Part shown: positions 22,586 to 34,110 of the stretch, piece after piece | Layout: every line of letters begins with the position of its first letter | How positions within the stretch are numbered: position 1 is the stretch's first letter | Assembly (NCBI GenBank): GCA_030068075.1 | Contig: CM057829.1 | Coordinates: forward strand, 90,552,889-90,616,888 | Direction: 5' to 3' | From: Paguma larvata | Lineage: Eukaryota; Chordata; Mammalia; Carnivora; Viverridae | Length of the DNA stretch: 64,000 nucleotides | The notes under the pieces: generated by a model | The model's database searches: none | Seen by the model: only the letters and a program-made list of their open reading frames with translations | Told to the model about the DNA's origin: nothing | Translations under genes and position numbers: made by a program

Positions 22586-22827
22586 CAGTAAAACCTTTGT
22601 TTGTGAGCATAATTCATTCAGGAAACATGCTTGTAATCCAAAGCACTCATACCCCAAAATGAATTTCAAGAACCATTGTGTTCAGTTGTGATCATGTGAC
22701 TCTAGGCATCACACACTACTTGTATTGCAAGACATCACTCATTTACCAAGTTAAAATGTATTATAAATGTTTGTTCATCTTTCAGAACCCTTGCAAAATA
22801 AGTTACTTGCAGTCCAAAGTTTTGCTG
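22586..22827 (-). mobile_element. Tigger-like MITE, 242 bp
   Basis: Both ends carry matching terminal inverted repeats: CAGTAAAACCTTTGTTTGTG at the left, and the reverse complement of CAGCAAAACTTTGGACTGCA at the right. A TA dinucleotide lies on each side (22584-22585 and 22828-22829), the Tc1/mariner-class target duplication. The interior joins the two ends of the longer element at 30704 in the opposite orientation and has no transposase sequence. It resembles a carnivore Tigger1-type non-autonomous derivative; the exact subfamily is uncertain. Confidence 0.75.
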
Positions 22828-22829
22828 TA

Positions 22830-24354
22830 TACACAGAGTAGTAACCCTTTCAGAAATCTACATAACCTCATTCCCAGTCTCCTTAATTGCCCTATTATAT
22901 AAATATATAAACAGGCTATAAACAAGGCTAATCCTCTTAAAACTCTAAGGCCACTAACTTTTGTTCTCTGGGTTCCAATTTCCTGACAGTCTTCTTGGAA
23001 AAAATCATGAGTAGGATTTCTTCTCAGTTATTACTGACCAAGTATAAATATAGAATGTATCTTCAAGAAATTCCAATATGTACTAATTATTTGCTCCAGG
23101 AATAATATTTTCTGAAGTGATACCAAGAAAAGATAGATGCTCACAGCTCCAGAAAAAAAAAAAAAAAAAAAGTAAAGCATATGCTTTTCAAGGTTCAAGA
23201 GTATCTCTCATGTCCCTATTCAAAGAAAACATCAGAGGCTTTCAAGAACATTCCTGGGTTAATTTCAGTAAGTGCCAACTACCTCACCATTCTGACCAGT
23301 GCAGCCAATCATGGCAACATAAACTTGGATCATGGCATGCACACCTGAAGATCAGGCTCAAGAGCTTTAGAAATCTTCAAATATTGCCAAGTCCCAAACT
23401 TTCTTTATTTCAACCTATGCTTGGCAAACTCACTCCAAAACTTGAAGAACATTATCAAATATCAAATTCAGAAAGTCTACTTAAATACACTTCTTGAATT
23501 CTACCTACATCACAGAGACCAGAATCCATCCCATGTAGGTGATAACCCATCAGGGACCTGAGCCAAAGTACTAAAAACTTTCTCTAAGACTCATATTTCA
23601 TTTCATTGCTTGTTCTTTCACTATGATTGACCTTCTAAATGGCCATTACAAAACGATATCCCCGCTTGCAGTATTGTATTACTAGGGGACAACAGCAAGA
23701 CATAGGATGGCCGGCCACAGGACTGGCTGAGGTTAGACCATGATGCAATCATGAAAAGTTAAGAGCTATCTGCCTGGGCAGATTTTTCAAGCCTCATATA
23801 AAATGTTTTCATTTTATTTTTCAAAAAAAATTATTTACTAGAAACTGAATAACTGTTAAAATTTGAGCATGTTCAGTTTCAGATGGGTAATGTTTGGCAT
23901 AACAACTTTACGAATCATGTTTATGTTATTGTTTTGTTTTACCCCAAGCCAAAGATGACCCTTGATTATTGCTTCTTAGACATTTATACAACAAATGTTT
24001 ATTGAGCTCATTCTGAGGGTAAGGCACCATAAGTGATATTAATTTGCATTAGATGTGGGCTCCATATTCAAGAAACATGCAGTCTTACAAAGATCAAGCA
24101 CAATGCTTGCAAAGACTTTCAAGCATAGTGCTGAGGATTTCAAGTCAGGAAGGAATTCCTTCTAGTGTCACTAATAATTAAATCTCACTTCTTACTTTTC
24201 TTGATAGAAATCACTAATCTCTCCATAAGCTGTCTAAATTACAACACGCAGTATAATTTTGCTTTTCAGAATTTAAAAAAAAGGTTAGCAATTTCTGATA
24301 TAAATAGTATCAATTTCATATGAAATTTATTTGACTATTTAAGCTATCTGTTAA
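22830..24354. other. Non-coding DNA
   Basis: There is no clear repeat apart from a poly-A run at 23152-23170. 'ACAAATGTTTATTGAGCTCA' at 23991 may be a scrap of an ancient L2/MIR-age repeat. The 126-codon frame at 23117-23497 contains the translated poly-A (KKKKKK) and no domain, so I do not call it a gene. Confidence 0.4.
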
Positions 24355-24367
24355 AATAATGGCATCC

Positions 24368-24518
24368 ATGGCTCAGTCGGTTAAGCAGTCAACTTCAGCT
24401 CAGGTCATGATCTCATGGTTTGTGAGTTCAAGCCCCGCATCAGGCTCTGAGCTAATAGCCTGGAGCCTGGTTCATTCAGATTCTGTGTCTCCCTCTCTCT
24501 GCCCCTTCCCCGCTCACA

Positions 24519-24550
<32 letters not shown>

Positions 24551-24579
24551 AAAAATTAAATATTACAAAAATTAAAAAT
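24368..24579 (+). mobile_element. CAN-SINE lacking the first bases
   Basis: It begins at 'ATGGCTCAGTCGGTTAAGCA', missing about 13 bp of the usual head. It has the felid body, a (CT)n run of about 17 units and an AAATTAAATATT tail. Duplications AATAATGGCATCC (24355-24367) and ATAATGACATCC (24580-24591) differ by about one base. Confidence 0.93.
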
Positions 24580-24591
24580 ATAATGACATCC

Positions 24592-24616
24592 AACTACTTC
24601 TAAATAAGAAGTAGTT
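24592..24616. repeat. 10-bp perfect hairpin
   Basis: AACTACTTCT, loop AAATA, AGAAGTAGTT. The right arm is followed by a second TTCTAAATAAGAA, so a short direct duplication overlaps the inverted repeat. It begins directly at the SINE's 3' target duplication. Confidence 0.9.
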
Positions 24617-27600
24617 CTAAATAAGAATGTACAAACTGAGTCACCTTAGAGTTCATTATAAGAATTATTTGTATACATGTATCTAGTATAGTTTTGTTCA
24701 TTGCATTTGTTTGTTTATCTCTTTTCTTTTTTGAGAAGAATGTAAGAGAATCAATATAGCCCACTGGCAAAAATGTGGAACTGAATATAACAAAGGCAAA
24801 GATTAAAAAAAAAGAAGATATTGCCATCATTGCATGATCCGTAAGTTAAACATCTCCCTAGAATTTATCTTAAGTTTCTCCTTTTAAGAATTTCAAAAAG
24901 TCTTTGTATGTTTCTTAAAATTGCTGTTCCCTTGACAGATACTAAATGAGATGGTTGCAGATGGGTGCTATTATCCTTACTTTAGGAAATACAGCGTGGA
25001 ATATTATCCTAAACTCCTTTTCCCTACTGAGTGAAAAATTACTCAGAAAAGGTGTATCTGTATACAGAGTTTTTATCTTTTATGTAGAGTTCCTAATGTT
25101 CCTTAACCCGGATGAGGAAGGGGACAAATGCCAACCAAACATATATGAGTTTCAAAAGAGCTACCACAGTTGTAGTTCATAAAGAAAACCTAGACAATCG
25201 TCAAGGACAAAGCAATGAACGCACTGAGAGAAATTTCTCCATGGCAGGAGATAATTTCTAGGAATGACACGCTAAGGCTATAGAAAAGAGATGATGGCTG
25301 GAAAGCATACAGATATTGTCCTTTGTGTCTAAGATATCCTCAGGCCTCTAAAGCATTAGTAACAAAGATGAGCCCAAGATCAAATCATGTGTACAAATGC
25401 TCCCAATGTCTAAGAGAACCCAAGTCAGCAGTTCAATAAGATAAAGAAGATTTGCTTGGTCAAAGGAAATAGAGAGTAATCAAAGTTGGTGAGATTAATT
25501 AAAAACATGTTTGTTGTTAGCCCATAGATATTAGAAGCAAAAGCCAGCAAATGGTGTTTAGAAATTGTTTAGAAACCAAAACCACAGGTGTCTAATGTGT
25601 CTGCCTTACTATCATACAAGACAGTGTATAGTAAAAGTAGGATATAAAATATGAAATTTATAATATATATATATGGTAAGAAGGCTGAGACACCCCTCCC
25701 TCAAGGGATTAATCTGAGACTCAGACTTGTAGACAAAACAATCTATTTGACCCAATTTTCGAAATGTGATGTTTTTGATCTGCAGGGTTTTGGCCAGGCT
25801 ATTAGCCTCCTGCAGTGAACTAGCCAGAGAGCATAGAACTTAGAGAAGTTAAAAGGCTTTAATGATTCATTGCACTGAATTGCAGACACTAAGAGGTAGT
25901 ACTGAACTAAAAGTTTAGGCTGAAAGCTCAGCCTCAATTAGGCGGCACAGTAGTGCATGTTACACACATTAAAAATATCCTTCTATATGGCTAAGTTATT
26001 TTCATCAATAAAGGCCTTCTCACCCAAACATTTGGAGAGGGGGTGATTTTCTTTTTGAGAGATAAACAAAATATGCATTGTTAGAAGATGCAAGTCCCTA
26101 AGAGTTGATAGTACTCTAAGTAAAATTACTAATGTATCTAAAACAGTGTCCATCAGAAGCAATGCTGGCAGAGAAGATAAGGGAGGGTTAGAAAAAATAA
26201 GAAAAAAAAAAAAAAAAAAAAAAAAAGCCATGCTCCTTCAAGCCGAGTAGGGTAGAAGGTACTCTAAATTTGAGGCCCTTTAAGCAACTCTACATTCTCT
26301 CTAGGATCTGCAAATATAATAAACTTTGTTGTTATGCCTCTTCTGGGTACCCTTTTGTGGCTACACTTGACTGACCATCACTTAAAAGAACACAGGAAAC
26401 CATTCCTTTGCTCCAAGTTCACTGAGAAATCTGATTTCCTATGTAAATATGCCCAAAGGAGAAAATAAACAAATTGATAACATGGCTATCAAGTCTACTC
26501 AATTTATCATATTTAACTATATAAAATTATTACATTTTTATGAGTCTCTTTAAGTTTTGTTAATGTAAATGAGTACTCCATAATATTCTAATAATCTCTT
26601 GAGATAATAATAGCAGAAATCCCAAGACTACAGAGATGAGGCCCACCTCCTGGACTCTAATAACCCAATTCAGCACTCAAGTATAATGTCACTGGGTTGA
26701 GCTAGACCCAGTGGGCAGCCAGCTTCCTGGAGGCAACGCTCTCTCGTCTTCGTTAGGCATCATCTTCAAATGAAACTGTAGTTCTAAACTCAGCACAATA
26801 AAATTTGACTAGGCGAAATGTCATTCAATAAGCTTTTGTAAAAAGACCTAAATCCAAGAAAGAAAAGTTGAGCACTAAAGATCCTACAAATTCACAGAAA
26901 GAATGAATTAGTCCTGGAACTGGAGTCAAGAGCTCAATGTAGGTAGTCTGCATTTCTTTAATTCTATTAGCCATTCTCTTTTTCTAAATTTCCATTATGC
27001 TTTAAATTACTACTAAAAGAATTATTTAGTTATCACTTACGGAATTATTTTAAATGATGTTTGGAGAAAAATAATAAAAATCTTTATTTTAGAATAATAA
27101 TAACAACCTTAAAGTATAAGCTGTATGTATAATTATACTAGAAAGAGTCTACGAAAGGTGTGAAGAAGGAAGGGCCATAAGCCTCTAAAGAAACTCCTTG
27201 AATGACTACAGGAAACATTTAAGCTCCCTGAGATTTACCAATATACCTATAAAATAACATGCGACCTTAACTTCTTAAAAGTTCTAGATTAAATTGTCAT
27301 GTAAATTATTTTCTAACTACATGATGAAATCTTCTGGAAGTATAATGGAAATCCAAGTTCATAAATGGGAAGGTTTAGGACAATAAAACAATTCCAGCAT
27401 ATCCCTGATAGCATATCAGGCTATCTCAAAGCAATAATTTAATAAAAATGTTTTTAGTTTCAAATTGCCTAATTGACTTAGTTTTCTATTTTAACCTGTA
27501 TTGAGTAAACCTAGCCAAATTACAGAGCCCTTAAATCTTTCTCACCTCGAAAAAATAATATGATTATTTTGGAAGAATACAGTCACATTTAGAGATATTA

Positions 27601-27807
27601 TCACTTTCAAATATTAATCCACCCACATCTTGGAAACATTTTTGTTAATATCGTCATTAAGCATAGGAAATATATAAACCTGAGATTTCTTTACAAGAAT
27701 AATAATAAGTACAAAACCAAAAAAGAGAAAATAAAAATGAGGTAAATGAAAGCTGGCTAAGCACTGAATCAAGGTACATCACAGTTCAAAGGGGAAGTTA
27801 GTGCCTC
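24617..27807. other. Repeat-poor non-coding DNA
   Basis: About 3.2 kb in which I recognise no SINE, LINE, LTR or DNA transposon. It contains a TA run at 25662-25676 and a poly-A run at 26203-26226. Open frames here (for example 25743-25937) show no domain or codon bias. Confidence 0.4.
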
Positions 27808-27819
27808 AAAATAATAATA

Positions 27820-27850
<31 letters not shown>

Positions 27851-27865
27851 TGATGATGATGATGT
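27808..27865. repeat. (AAT)n(GAT)n microsatellite
   Basis: About 13 AAT units with one AGT interruption are followed by four or five GAT units. Confidence 0.97.
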
Positions 27866-28868
27866 AATAAATACAATAAATTAAAATAAGTACAACTAGA
27901 TTGATGACAAAGAGCCAAAGTTTTTAGAGTTTGGAGTAATAATGAGGAATAAAAGTTACACTAGAAGGTGAAATATGAATGAAACAGGTAGTAAAGAATA
28001 TGAAAATGTAAATAATGAAGAGTATAATAGATCAGTAGCTAGAATATGCACAGAATTCAAGGACTAAGACAGAAAACTGACTTGCAACTAAGACAAGGCA
28101 TTTGAGAAGAAGTAAGAAATTAGCTAACCTTGGTAGTTTGAGTTTCGTCTAAGAGAAGGTGCCTTTAATATCCTTAGTAATTCTAACGACCCTTAGGATA
28201 CAGAGTTTGGCCTCAATTTCATTTAACTGGTATCTGGACAGACACAGACATAGGTGTAAATATGAGCTGTGATGTATCCTTAATTTTCACATACACTTAA
28301 AAATTATTTAAAAATTTATATAAGGTTAAAATGGTAGATGCTTTCTAATATTTTTTAATATACATGTATTTGCTGTGGATCATTACTTCGATATTTGAGG
28401 ATGGAAATCTACCCTATAATATTTAAACCTGGTTGTCATTCAGATCATCTGGCATGTATGTCCTTAGGCCCATCTGTTAGGTTGTCATGGTGCCATGCTG
28501 AGGAAGTGGCAAGCTAGTTTCAAGTAGACATAAATGCCAACCAAAGATTAATTTAGCAGGAGAGCTTGTTGAGTGCAAAAAGTGACATCTCCTATAAGAG
28601 GAAACTCTTGACTAGCAGTGCCAAATTGGGGCCTTGTGCATGTGAGTGCATCTGCTGCCACTTGCAGGCCTAGTGCCATAAAAGAGAATGACTTTCACTG
28701 TGAAAGCTTCTTAGGGAAAAAATAGAAGTGTAGGTAATTGCATTGTTTATGAAAAATAGACCCTAATGGTTGCAAAGTTAATTAAGCTGCCGAGATGGAC
28801 ACTTCTGAAAATCTGATAAAATAAATGAATGTACAATATTTCCTTACAGTTTAAAACATTTGATCAAG
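27866..28868. other. Non-coding DNA
   Basis: No recognised repeat. A GC-richer patch lies at 28600-28690 with no open frame. Confidence 0.4.
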
Positions 28869-28880
28869 AATTTAAAGGCA

Positions 28881-29085
28881 TTGGAAGTTTGGGTGGCTTA
28901 GTCAGTTAAGTGTGTGACTTTTGATTTTGGCTCAGGTCATGATCTCAAGGTTCCTGGGATCCAGCCCCATGTCGGGCTCTGTACAGACAGTACGGAGCCC
29001 ACTTGGGATTCTCTCTCTCTCCTCTCTCTGACCCTCCCCTGCTTTTTCTCTCTCTCTCAAAATAAATAAACATTAAAAAAATAAT
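28881..29085 (+). mobile_element. CAN-SINE
   Basis: Worn head 'GGAAGTTTGGGTGGCTTAG', body with 'CGGAGCCCACTTGGGATTC', tail AAATAAATAAACATTAAAAA. Perfect AATTTAAAGGCA duplications (28869-28880 and 29086-29097) flank it. Confidence 0.95.
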
Positions 29086-29287
29086 AATTTAAAGGCACCG
29101 TTAGAAAATGCTTTACAGAGGAAGGCACAGTTATTAATGCTATATTACAATTAGAAAAATGGGAAATATATGAGAGAAGGATACAACCAACAGTATAACT
29201 TAGCACATCACCATTTGTGAAATTTTTGTGATTTGGAAATTCAAAATGAATGAAGAAAAAGGGTTAGTTGGAAAATTATACCCAAGA

Positions 29288-29351
29288 AATATATATATAT
29301 ATATATATACATACATATATATATATATATACGTATATATATATATATATG
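29288..29351. repeat. (TA)n with CATA/CGTA interruptions
   Basis: TA runs are broken by ACATACATA and ACGTA. The array is close to a perfect palindrome. Confidence 0.95.
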
Positions 29352-29520
29352 CAGTAGATGTCTATTTTATTTTGTAAAATGCAAGAATAGTAAAGTATAT
29401 AGAATGAAATTAAGTTAACAGAATAAAAATTCAGAATGTAATAGATTTTATGAATATGGCAAAGTTCAGAAAAGTTACCTCTTCAATTCACTGATGATAA
29501 TTTATTGACAGATTCCTTTA

Positions 29521-29736
29521 AACATTTTTTTTAACATTTATTTCTTTTTGAGAGACATAGAGACAGAGAGTGAGCGGGGGAAGGGCAGAGAGAGAGAGGG
29601 AGACACAGAATCTGAAGCAGGCTCCAGGCTCTGAGCTGTTAGTACAGAGCCTGACGCGGGGCTCGAACTCACAGACTGTGAGATCATGACCTGAGCCGAA
29701 GTCGGCCGCTTACTGACTGAGCCACCCAGGCGCCCC
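29521..29736 (-). mobile_element. Young CAN-SINE with perfect 14-bp duplications
   Basis: Near-consensus felid copy in reverse. It has a T-rich tail, the GA tract and 'GAAGCAGGCTCCAGGCTCTG'. The CpG-containing word GACGCGGGGCTCGAAC and the head 'GCCACCCAGGCGCCCC' are intact. GACAGATTCCTTTA (29507-29520 and 29737-29750) is identical on both sides. Retained CpGs and perfect duplications suggest recent insertion. Confidence 0.97.
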
Positions 29737-29750
29737 GACAGATTCCTTTA

Positions 29751-30701
29751 GAAATGTTTAATGAACACATGTTTAGAATGTGTAAAACTCAGTGATTGAG
29801 TTAACTTAATGGCTTACCTAAAGCAAATTTAAGTTAAAAGATTTCTCTTTACTTGTAGATGATAAGTTTCCTTAAGCTTAAACTTTTGTATATGCATTCA
29901 GATAAGTAGCTATTGTTAAATGAGAAAATAAGTCATAACCAAATAGAAAATAGTTAACTATTTTTCTTCCTTTTGTTTCTATAAACTGATGCTTTAGAGA
30001 TTTGCATTTTACATTATTATTCTCTTAAAATTAACTTACCCGTGTCCTTGAATTGAATTCTCAAAATAGATAACAAGAGAGATCTATTGGTTCCATATCA
30101 TCATACTGCTATATTAACAAGCATGTAACATGTGACAACTTTCCAGATAATAGCATGAGTTCTAAGCCTGGCATCAAATTCTCAAAACTGCTTTCTTTTT
30201 TAAGAAACGTGGTCTTCAGGAAATACGATACACCATAGAAATTGAGGCTATATTGCATAAAATACATGGGGTACTTTAATTATTTGAGGAAAAAAACAAG
30301 CAAGAGCTCTGATTCCAAACTTTCTAAAGTCATAACCAACTTAATAATTATTTAACACTGGAAAGTTTTATCTCATGTCTTTGAAGTTAAGAATCCTATT
30401 TCTTTGTGTGATGTCTTTAAAAGTATTTTAGGGCAGAATTACTTCCTTTAGTAATATAACAATTCTCCACCATACTTGCTGATTAAAATGAACGTGTTTC
30501 TCTGAAATCACGGCAACTCTACGTAATGGACCAATTTGAAATCATTCTTAGCCTGATCTCAGGAGAACTGTTTCTACTTCTTAAAAACCTCATATTGGAT
30601 TCAAATGGCTTATTTTCTAATTTTGATTCTTACATCTGATCGTTTTATTATATTGAAAAAATAACTGAATCTTTCTATTTCCAGCAGTATTAAATACCAA
30701 G
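29751..30701. other. AT-rich non-coding DNA
   Basis: No recognised element or frame. Confidence 0.4.
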
Positions 30702-30703
30702 TA

Positions 30704-31561
30704 CGGTAAAACCTTGGATTGTGAATAACTTGTTCTGTGAGTGTTCTGCAAGACTATAAACATTTCTAATAAATTTTAACGTGACAAATGAGTGATGTCT
30801 TGCAATCTAAGTAGTATGAGATGATGAATGTCACATGAGCACAGCTGAGCCAATGGTTCTTCTCTCCCTCTTTCTCTTTCTCTCTCACTGTGGGATTGTG
30901 GGTGATCATCTCCATTCTCGGATGCTCAGTCTTAGGCTGCAGTGTTTTGCAGAAATCAGTGATTTTTCAGAATGTTGGTAGGTGCCTACAACTGGCACTA
31001 GTGTATTTTTGTCACTTCGAAGCACCTTTTGCTTTTCTGTACAGGAGTAAGCTTAGGAATATTTTGCTTCTTTCTTGATCAGGCTGTCTTCAGATATAGA
31101 CCCTTTCCTCTGCTGCCTTAGTGCCAGTCACCTTAAATACAGTATATGACAAGAATTTATTAACCCTGTACCCTAGTCAATATCTGTGAGAGTGTATAAA
31201 ATGGCCTCCATGCAGATGAAGATTTCATTGAGCCAATAAATAGCAGTGATTCCATTAGTGATAATGAATATCATTCTACACAATAGCACTCCTCTATTTT
31301 GTCTACCTGACACCAGCCATGAAGGTTTTTAAAGGTAACTGCTGGTTAATTTGTTTATTTTCTTTGTATTTTGTATTTTCTTTGTAATTTTGTATTCTAT
31401 TACAGTATTGTAATCACTTTTATTTGAATATTTTTGGGTTAAGGAATAAATAGTCTGAGTTTCCATTATTTCTTATGGGGAAATTCACTTTAATACACAA
31501 GTGCTTTGGATTACAAGTGTGTTTCCAGAAAAAATTATGCTCACGAACCAAGGTTTTACTC
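30704..31561 (+). mobile_element. Tigger-like DNA transposon, internally deleted
   Basis: The ends are 'CGGTAAAACCTTGGATTGTG' and the inverse 'GAACCAAGGTTTTACTC', with TA on both outer sides (30702-30703, 31562-31563). At 858 bp it is longer than the copy at 22586 but shorter than a full Tigger1 (about 2.4 kb). A short open tail at 31215-31286 reads DEDFIEP...SDSISDNEY and ends at TAG. It looks like the acidic C-terminus of the Tigger (pogo/jerky-type) transposase; the DDE catalytic core is absent. The end near 'AAGTGCTTTGGATTACAAGT' matches the other copy. Confidence 0.78.
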
Positions 31562-31639
31562 TACTCCAACAATATCAAACATTAAGCATTTTAAATAAGC
31601 TAGATTAAGCATTTTTGGAGTTAAACCATGATGTATTTA

Positions 31640-31790
31640 CATTATTTTTCCCAATATATACATACGAAGAAACTAAGAACTTTGGAAGTTTTATAGCTTG
31701 TTCAGGGTCTTATAGCTGATAAGCAGAAGAGGTAGGATTCAAACCTAAGCAATCTGAATAGCATACTATTCAGCTAAATTAAATTTTAAA
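31640..31790 (-). repeat. MIR SINE fragment
   Basis: 'GAAGAAACTAAGAAC', 'TAGCTTGTTCAGGGTCTTAT' and 'GGTAGGATTCAAACCTAAGC' match the reverse of the MIR core and tRNA part (GGAAACTGAG...GGTCACACAGCT...GGATTCGAACCCAG). Confidence 0.75.
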
Positions 31791-32083
31791 ATATGTCCTG
31801 AAAACCTCTACAAACATTTTGGATGAAGTACGAGAATCATGGTTTTGAATGTATTAGTGTTGGAAAGAATGCATAAAGAAACCAGAGCCCCAAAGCAGCA
31901 CTAAACCAGAAATATAGGGAAAGGAACTTGCAAAGATTCTGGCAGTTGCCCTGGGGGCAACGTCAGGTGACCATCCTAGATCATTGTTTTCACTGGGAAC
32001 AGAAGACAAAGCCTAGGGCCAAAACAAGGGCTGAGCTTCATTCTAAGGTTCCCAAACCATAACTCACCTTGGTGTGTAAATCC
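31791..32083. other. Non-coding DNA
   Basis: Slightly GC-richer, with no recognised family. Confidence 0.4.
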
Positions 32084-32084
32084 A

Positions 32085-32123
<39 letters not shown>
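32084..32123. repeat. (CA)20 microsatellite
   Basis: About 20 uninterrupted CA units, the longest perfect dinucleotide run of this type in the window. Confidence 0.98.
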
Positions 32124-32124
<1 letters not shown>

Positions 32125-32939
32125 CCCTACTTTGGAGAGAGAGATACCTGTGTCACACTAGGCTCTAGGTAAAGATGAAAAATAAGTCTCTCTTTACAGT
32201 TTCTAAGAAAATGCCTACTCTTGTAAGGATTTCAGACCAGAATACATAATACCTTATGGTTCCAAATTAAGTAACTGATGATTAACAAGTTGGTAATAGA
32301 TTTTTAGTTCCCCTCTAGTACCTGGCAGAAGCAAAACCACATACTTTCTGAAATATTATAGCTTCTAAGTGGGGCTCAAATATCATGCAGTGTTAAAACT
32401 AAAGCTCATGATAAAATATGAAGCTCATGAGAAAACAAGTCACTATTTACAGCTAAAACAAAGAATGAATCTAGAATCATACTTACCGGGACTATAGTCA
32501 CTAGCATTATCAGCTACAGAATATTGAGTGTATGTAATATATCACAATATTATTAAGCAGCAAGATACAATGAAAAAGAATTAAGCAGGTACAAAAATGC
32601 AGCTAATTTTATACATATAATATAAAATATGGGATAAAAAATTATAGCTGAAATAAGCACCATTAGACATACATTCTAAATATCAGGTAAGAGAATTTGT
32701 GGACCAAAAGATAAATGGTAACAAAGTACTGATAATTCAGTATAGCAAGGAAAAAAGAGGAAATATATGTGAGAAGTTAAGGGATATAGAGGAGAGAATG
32801 AAATGGTATAACACATAACTGAGCGCATTTTCATAAGGGAATAATAAAGAAAAGAGAGAAGCAGCAAATGAGATTATGATGAATGTGAATATTTTGGAAA
32901 TTCTCAGGTTCAGAAATGTCAGTGAATAACCAGAAGCAG
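32124..32939. other. AT-rich non-coding DNA
   Basis: No clear family. Parts may be upstream L1 sequence belonging to the fragment that follows. Confidence 0.35.
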
Positions 32940-33263
32940 TAATATAAGAAATCCACACTTAGACATATGTACAAACATCAAATTCCAAAAACAAGACCGA
33001 AAAAACAAAAAATAGTTTTCTCAGAGAAAACAATAGAGTTCTTAAAGACAATAGACTTCTTAAAGATAAGTTATAATCACATCGGTAGTTAAATACTCAC
33101 CGTCAATTCGAAAGCTAGAAGAAAGTAAAAATATATTCAAGTGCTAAGGAAAAATAAACAACCTAGAATTTCATATTTGGAAAAAAAAGTCTTTTTAAGA
33201 ATGGAAGCAAAATAGACATTGTCAGATAAATAAAATAAGTAAGTTTCTACCAACAAACCTTTA

Positions 33264-33313
<50 letters not shown>

Positions 33314-33410
33314 AACAAACAAATCAAAGAATATACTCTAAGAAGGAAAATGATACCAGAAGATGATATGAGATGCAATGTATAATTTTCCAATGGGCTC
33401 ATGGCTCACT
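32940..33410 (+). mobile_element. Old L1 ORF1 C-terminal fragment
   Basis: 'AGCTAGAAGAAAGTAAAAAT', 'ATTCAAGTGCTAAGG', 'CCTAGAATTTCATATTTGGA', 'CATTGTCAGATAAATAAAAT' and 'AAGGAAAATGATACCAGAAG' follow the end of L1 ORF1 in order (family: AAAGTGCTGAAAG...CCTAGAATTCTATATCCAGC...CATTTTCAGATAAACAAAA). A microsatellite splits the 3' part. The frame is destroyed. Confidence 0.7.
33261..33314. repeat. (TG)n(TA)n microsatellite
   Basis: About eight TG units run into TA units with one ACATA break, inside the L1 ORF1 remnant. Confidence 0.96.
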
Positions 33411-33559
33411 AAATTTAAAAGAAAAAAGAAAATTATTTGCAAACAATTAGCAAACTGAACTCTGGAAACTATTTTATTGATTTTTGCATTTTCTTTTACA
33501 TAATCAATCAATAATATGCAAGGATATATGATTATGAAAATGAAAAACTAGATAGTCTT
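33411..33559. other. Short non-coding spacer
   Basis: No family is recognised. Confidence 0.4.
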
Positions 33560-34110
33560 ACAGCACTCCCTTTAAGCAACAGAGTAGGCAGTTAGCCAGG
33601 TATGAGCAGGAGATAGGATTTTCCAACTTGAAAAAGACAGAAACTGCCAACCACCTCCTAAACATGAACAGCAAGGGAAAATTCCAGGCAACTCTCATCT
33701 GCTCTTCCCTGTAACTGCTGCCCTAAAGTAACCTATAGCTTCACACTGATATGGCAGTTTTGACCCTTCTTGTGAAGGATGGCTACCATAACAGTTCAGA
33801 CAAGAATCATATAGGGCCAACACCTCCCCCTCTTCACCTGTAGGAAGAGTCCTTTAGATGATTGGAGGCAACCTCAGTCAGAGACTCCTGTAACTATGAA
33901 TCATAACCCACACAAGTATTCAAAACAAGACAACTCTGACCCTCGCAGAGATGCCACCTCTGGGCCTGCCAGCTCTCTCACCTTAAGAATGCACTTTCGC
34001 ATTGACCACTATTAAACGTTTGCTCGCTTAAGAGATTTGCTCTTAATTCTTTCTTGGTGGAACTCAAGAACTCAGGCTGGGGAACAGGACCTGCCAGTAG
34101 CATAAGGACA
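33560..34110 (+). repeat. Probable solo LTR of an ERV1-type endogenous retrovirus
   Basis: This GC-richer block ends like the R-U5 part of a class I LTR: a polyadenylation word ATTAAA (34011-34016), 'TTTGCTCGCTTAAGAGATTT', 'TTCTTTCTTGGTGGAACTCA' and 'GAACTCAGGCTGGGG'. CT-rich words such as GCCAGCTCTCTCACC lie upstream. No gag, pol or env sequence or primer-binding site follows, so it would be a solo LTR. The borders are estimates and I found no clear target duplication. Confidence 0.5.

Noticed and set aside
23117..23497. 126-codon open frame
   Set aside because: It includes a translated poly-A run and has no domain, signal or codon bias.
27808..27865. CRISPR-like regular repeats
   Set aside because: It is a simple trinucleotide microsatellite with no spacers, and no array with spacers occurs anywhere in the window.
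33560..34110. Intact endogenous retrovirus
   Set aside because: No internal retroviral gene or primer-binding site was seen next to the LTR-like block.
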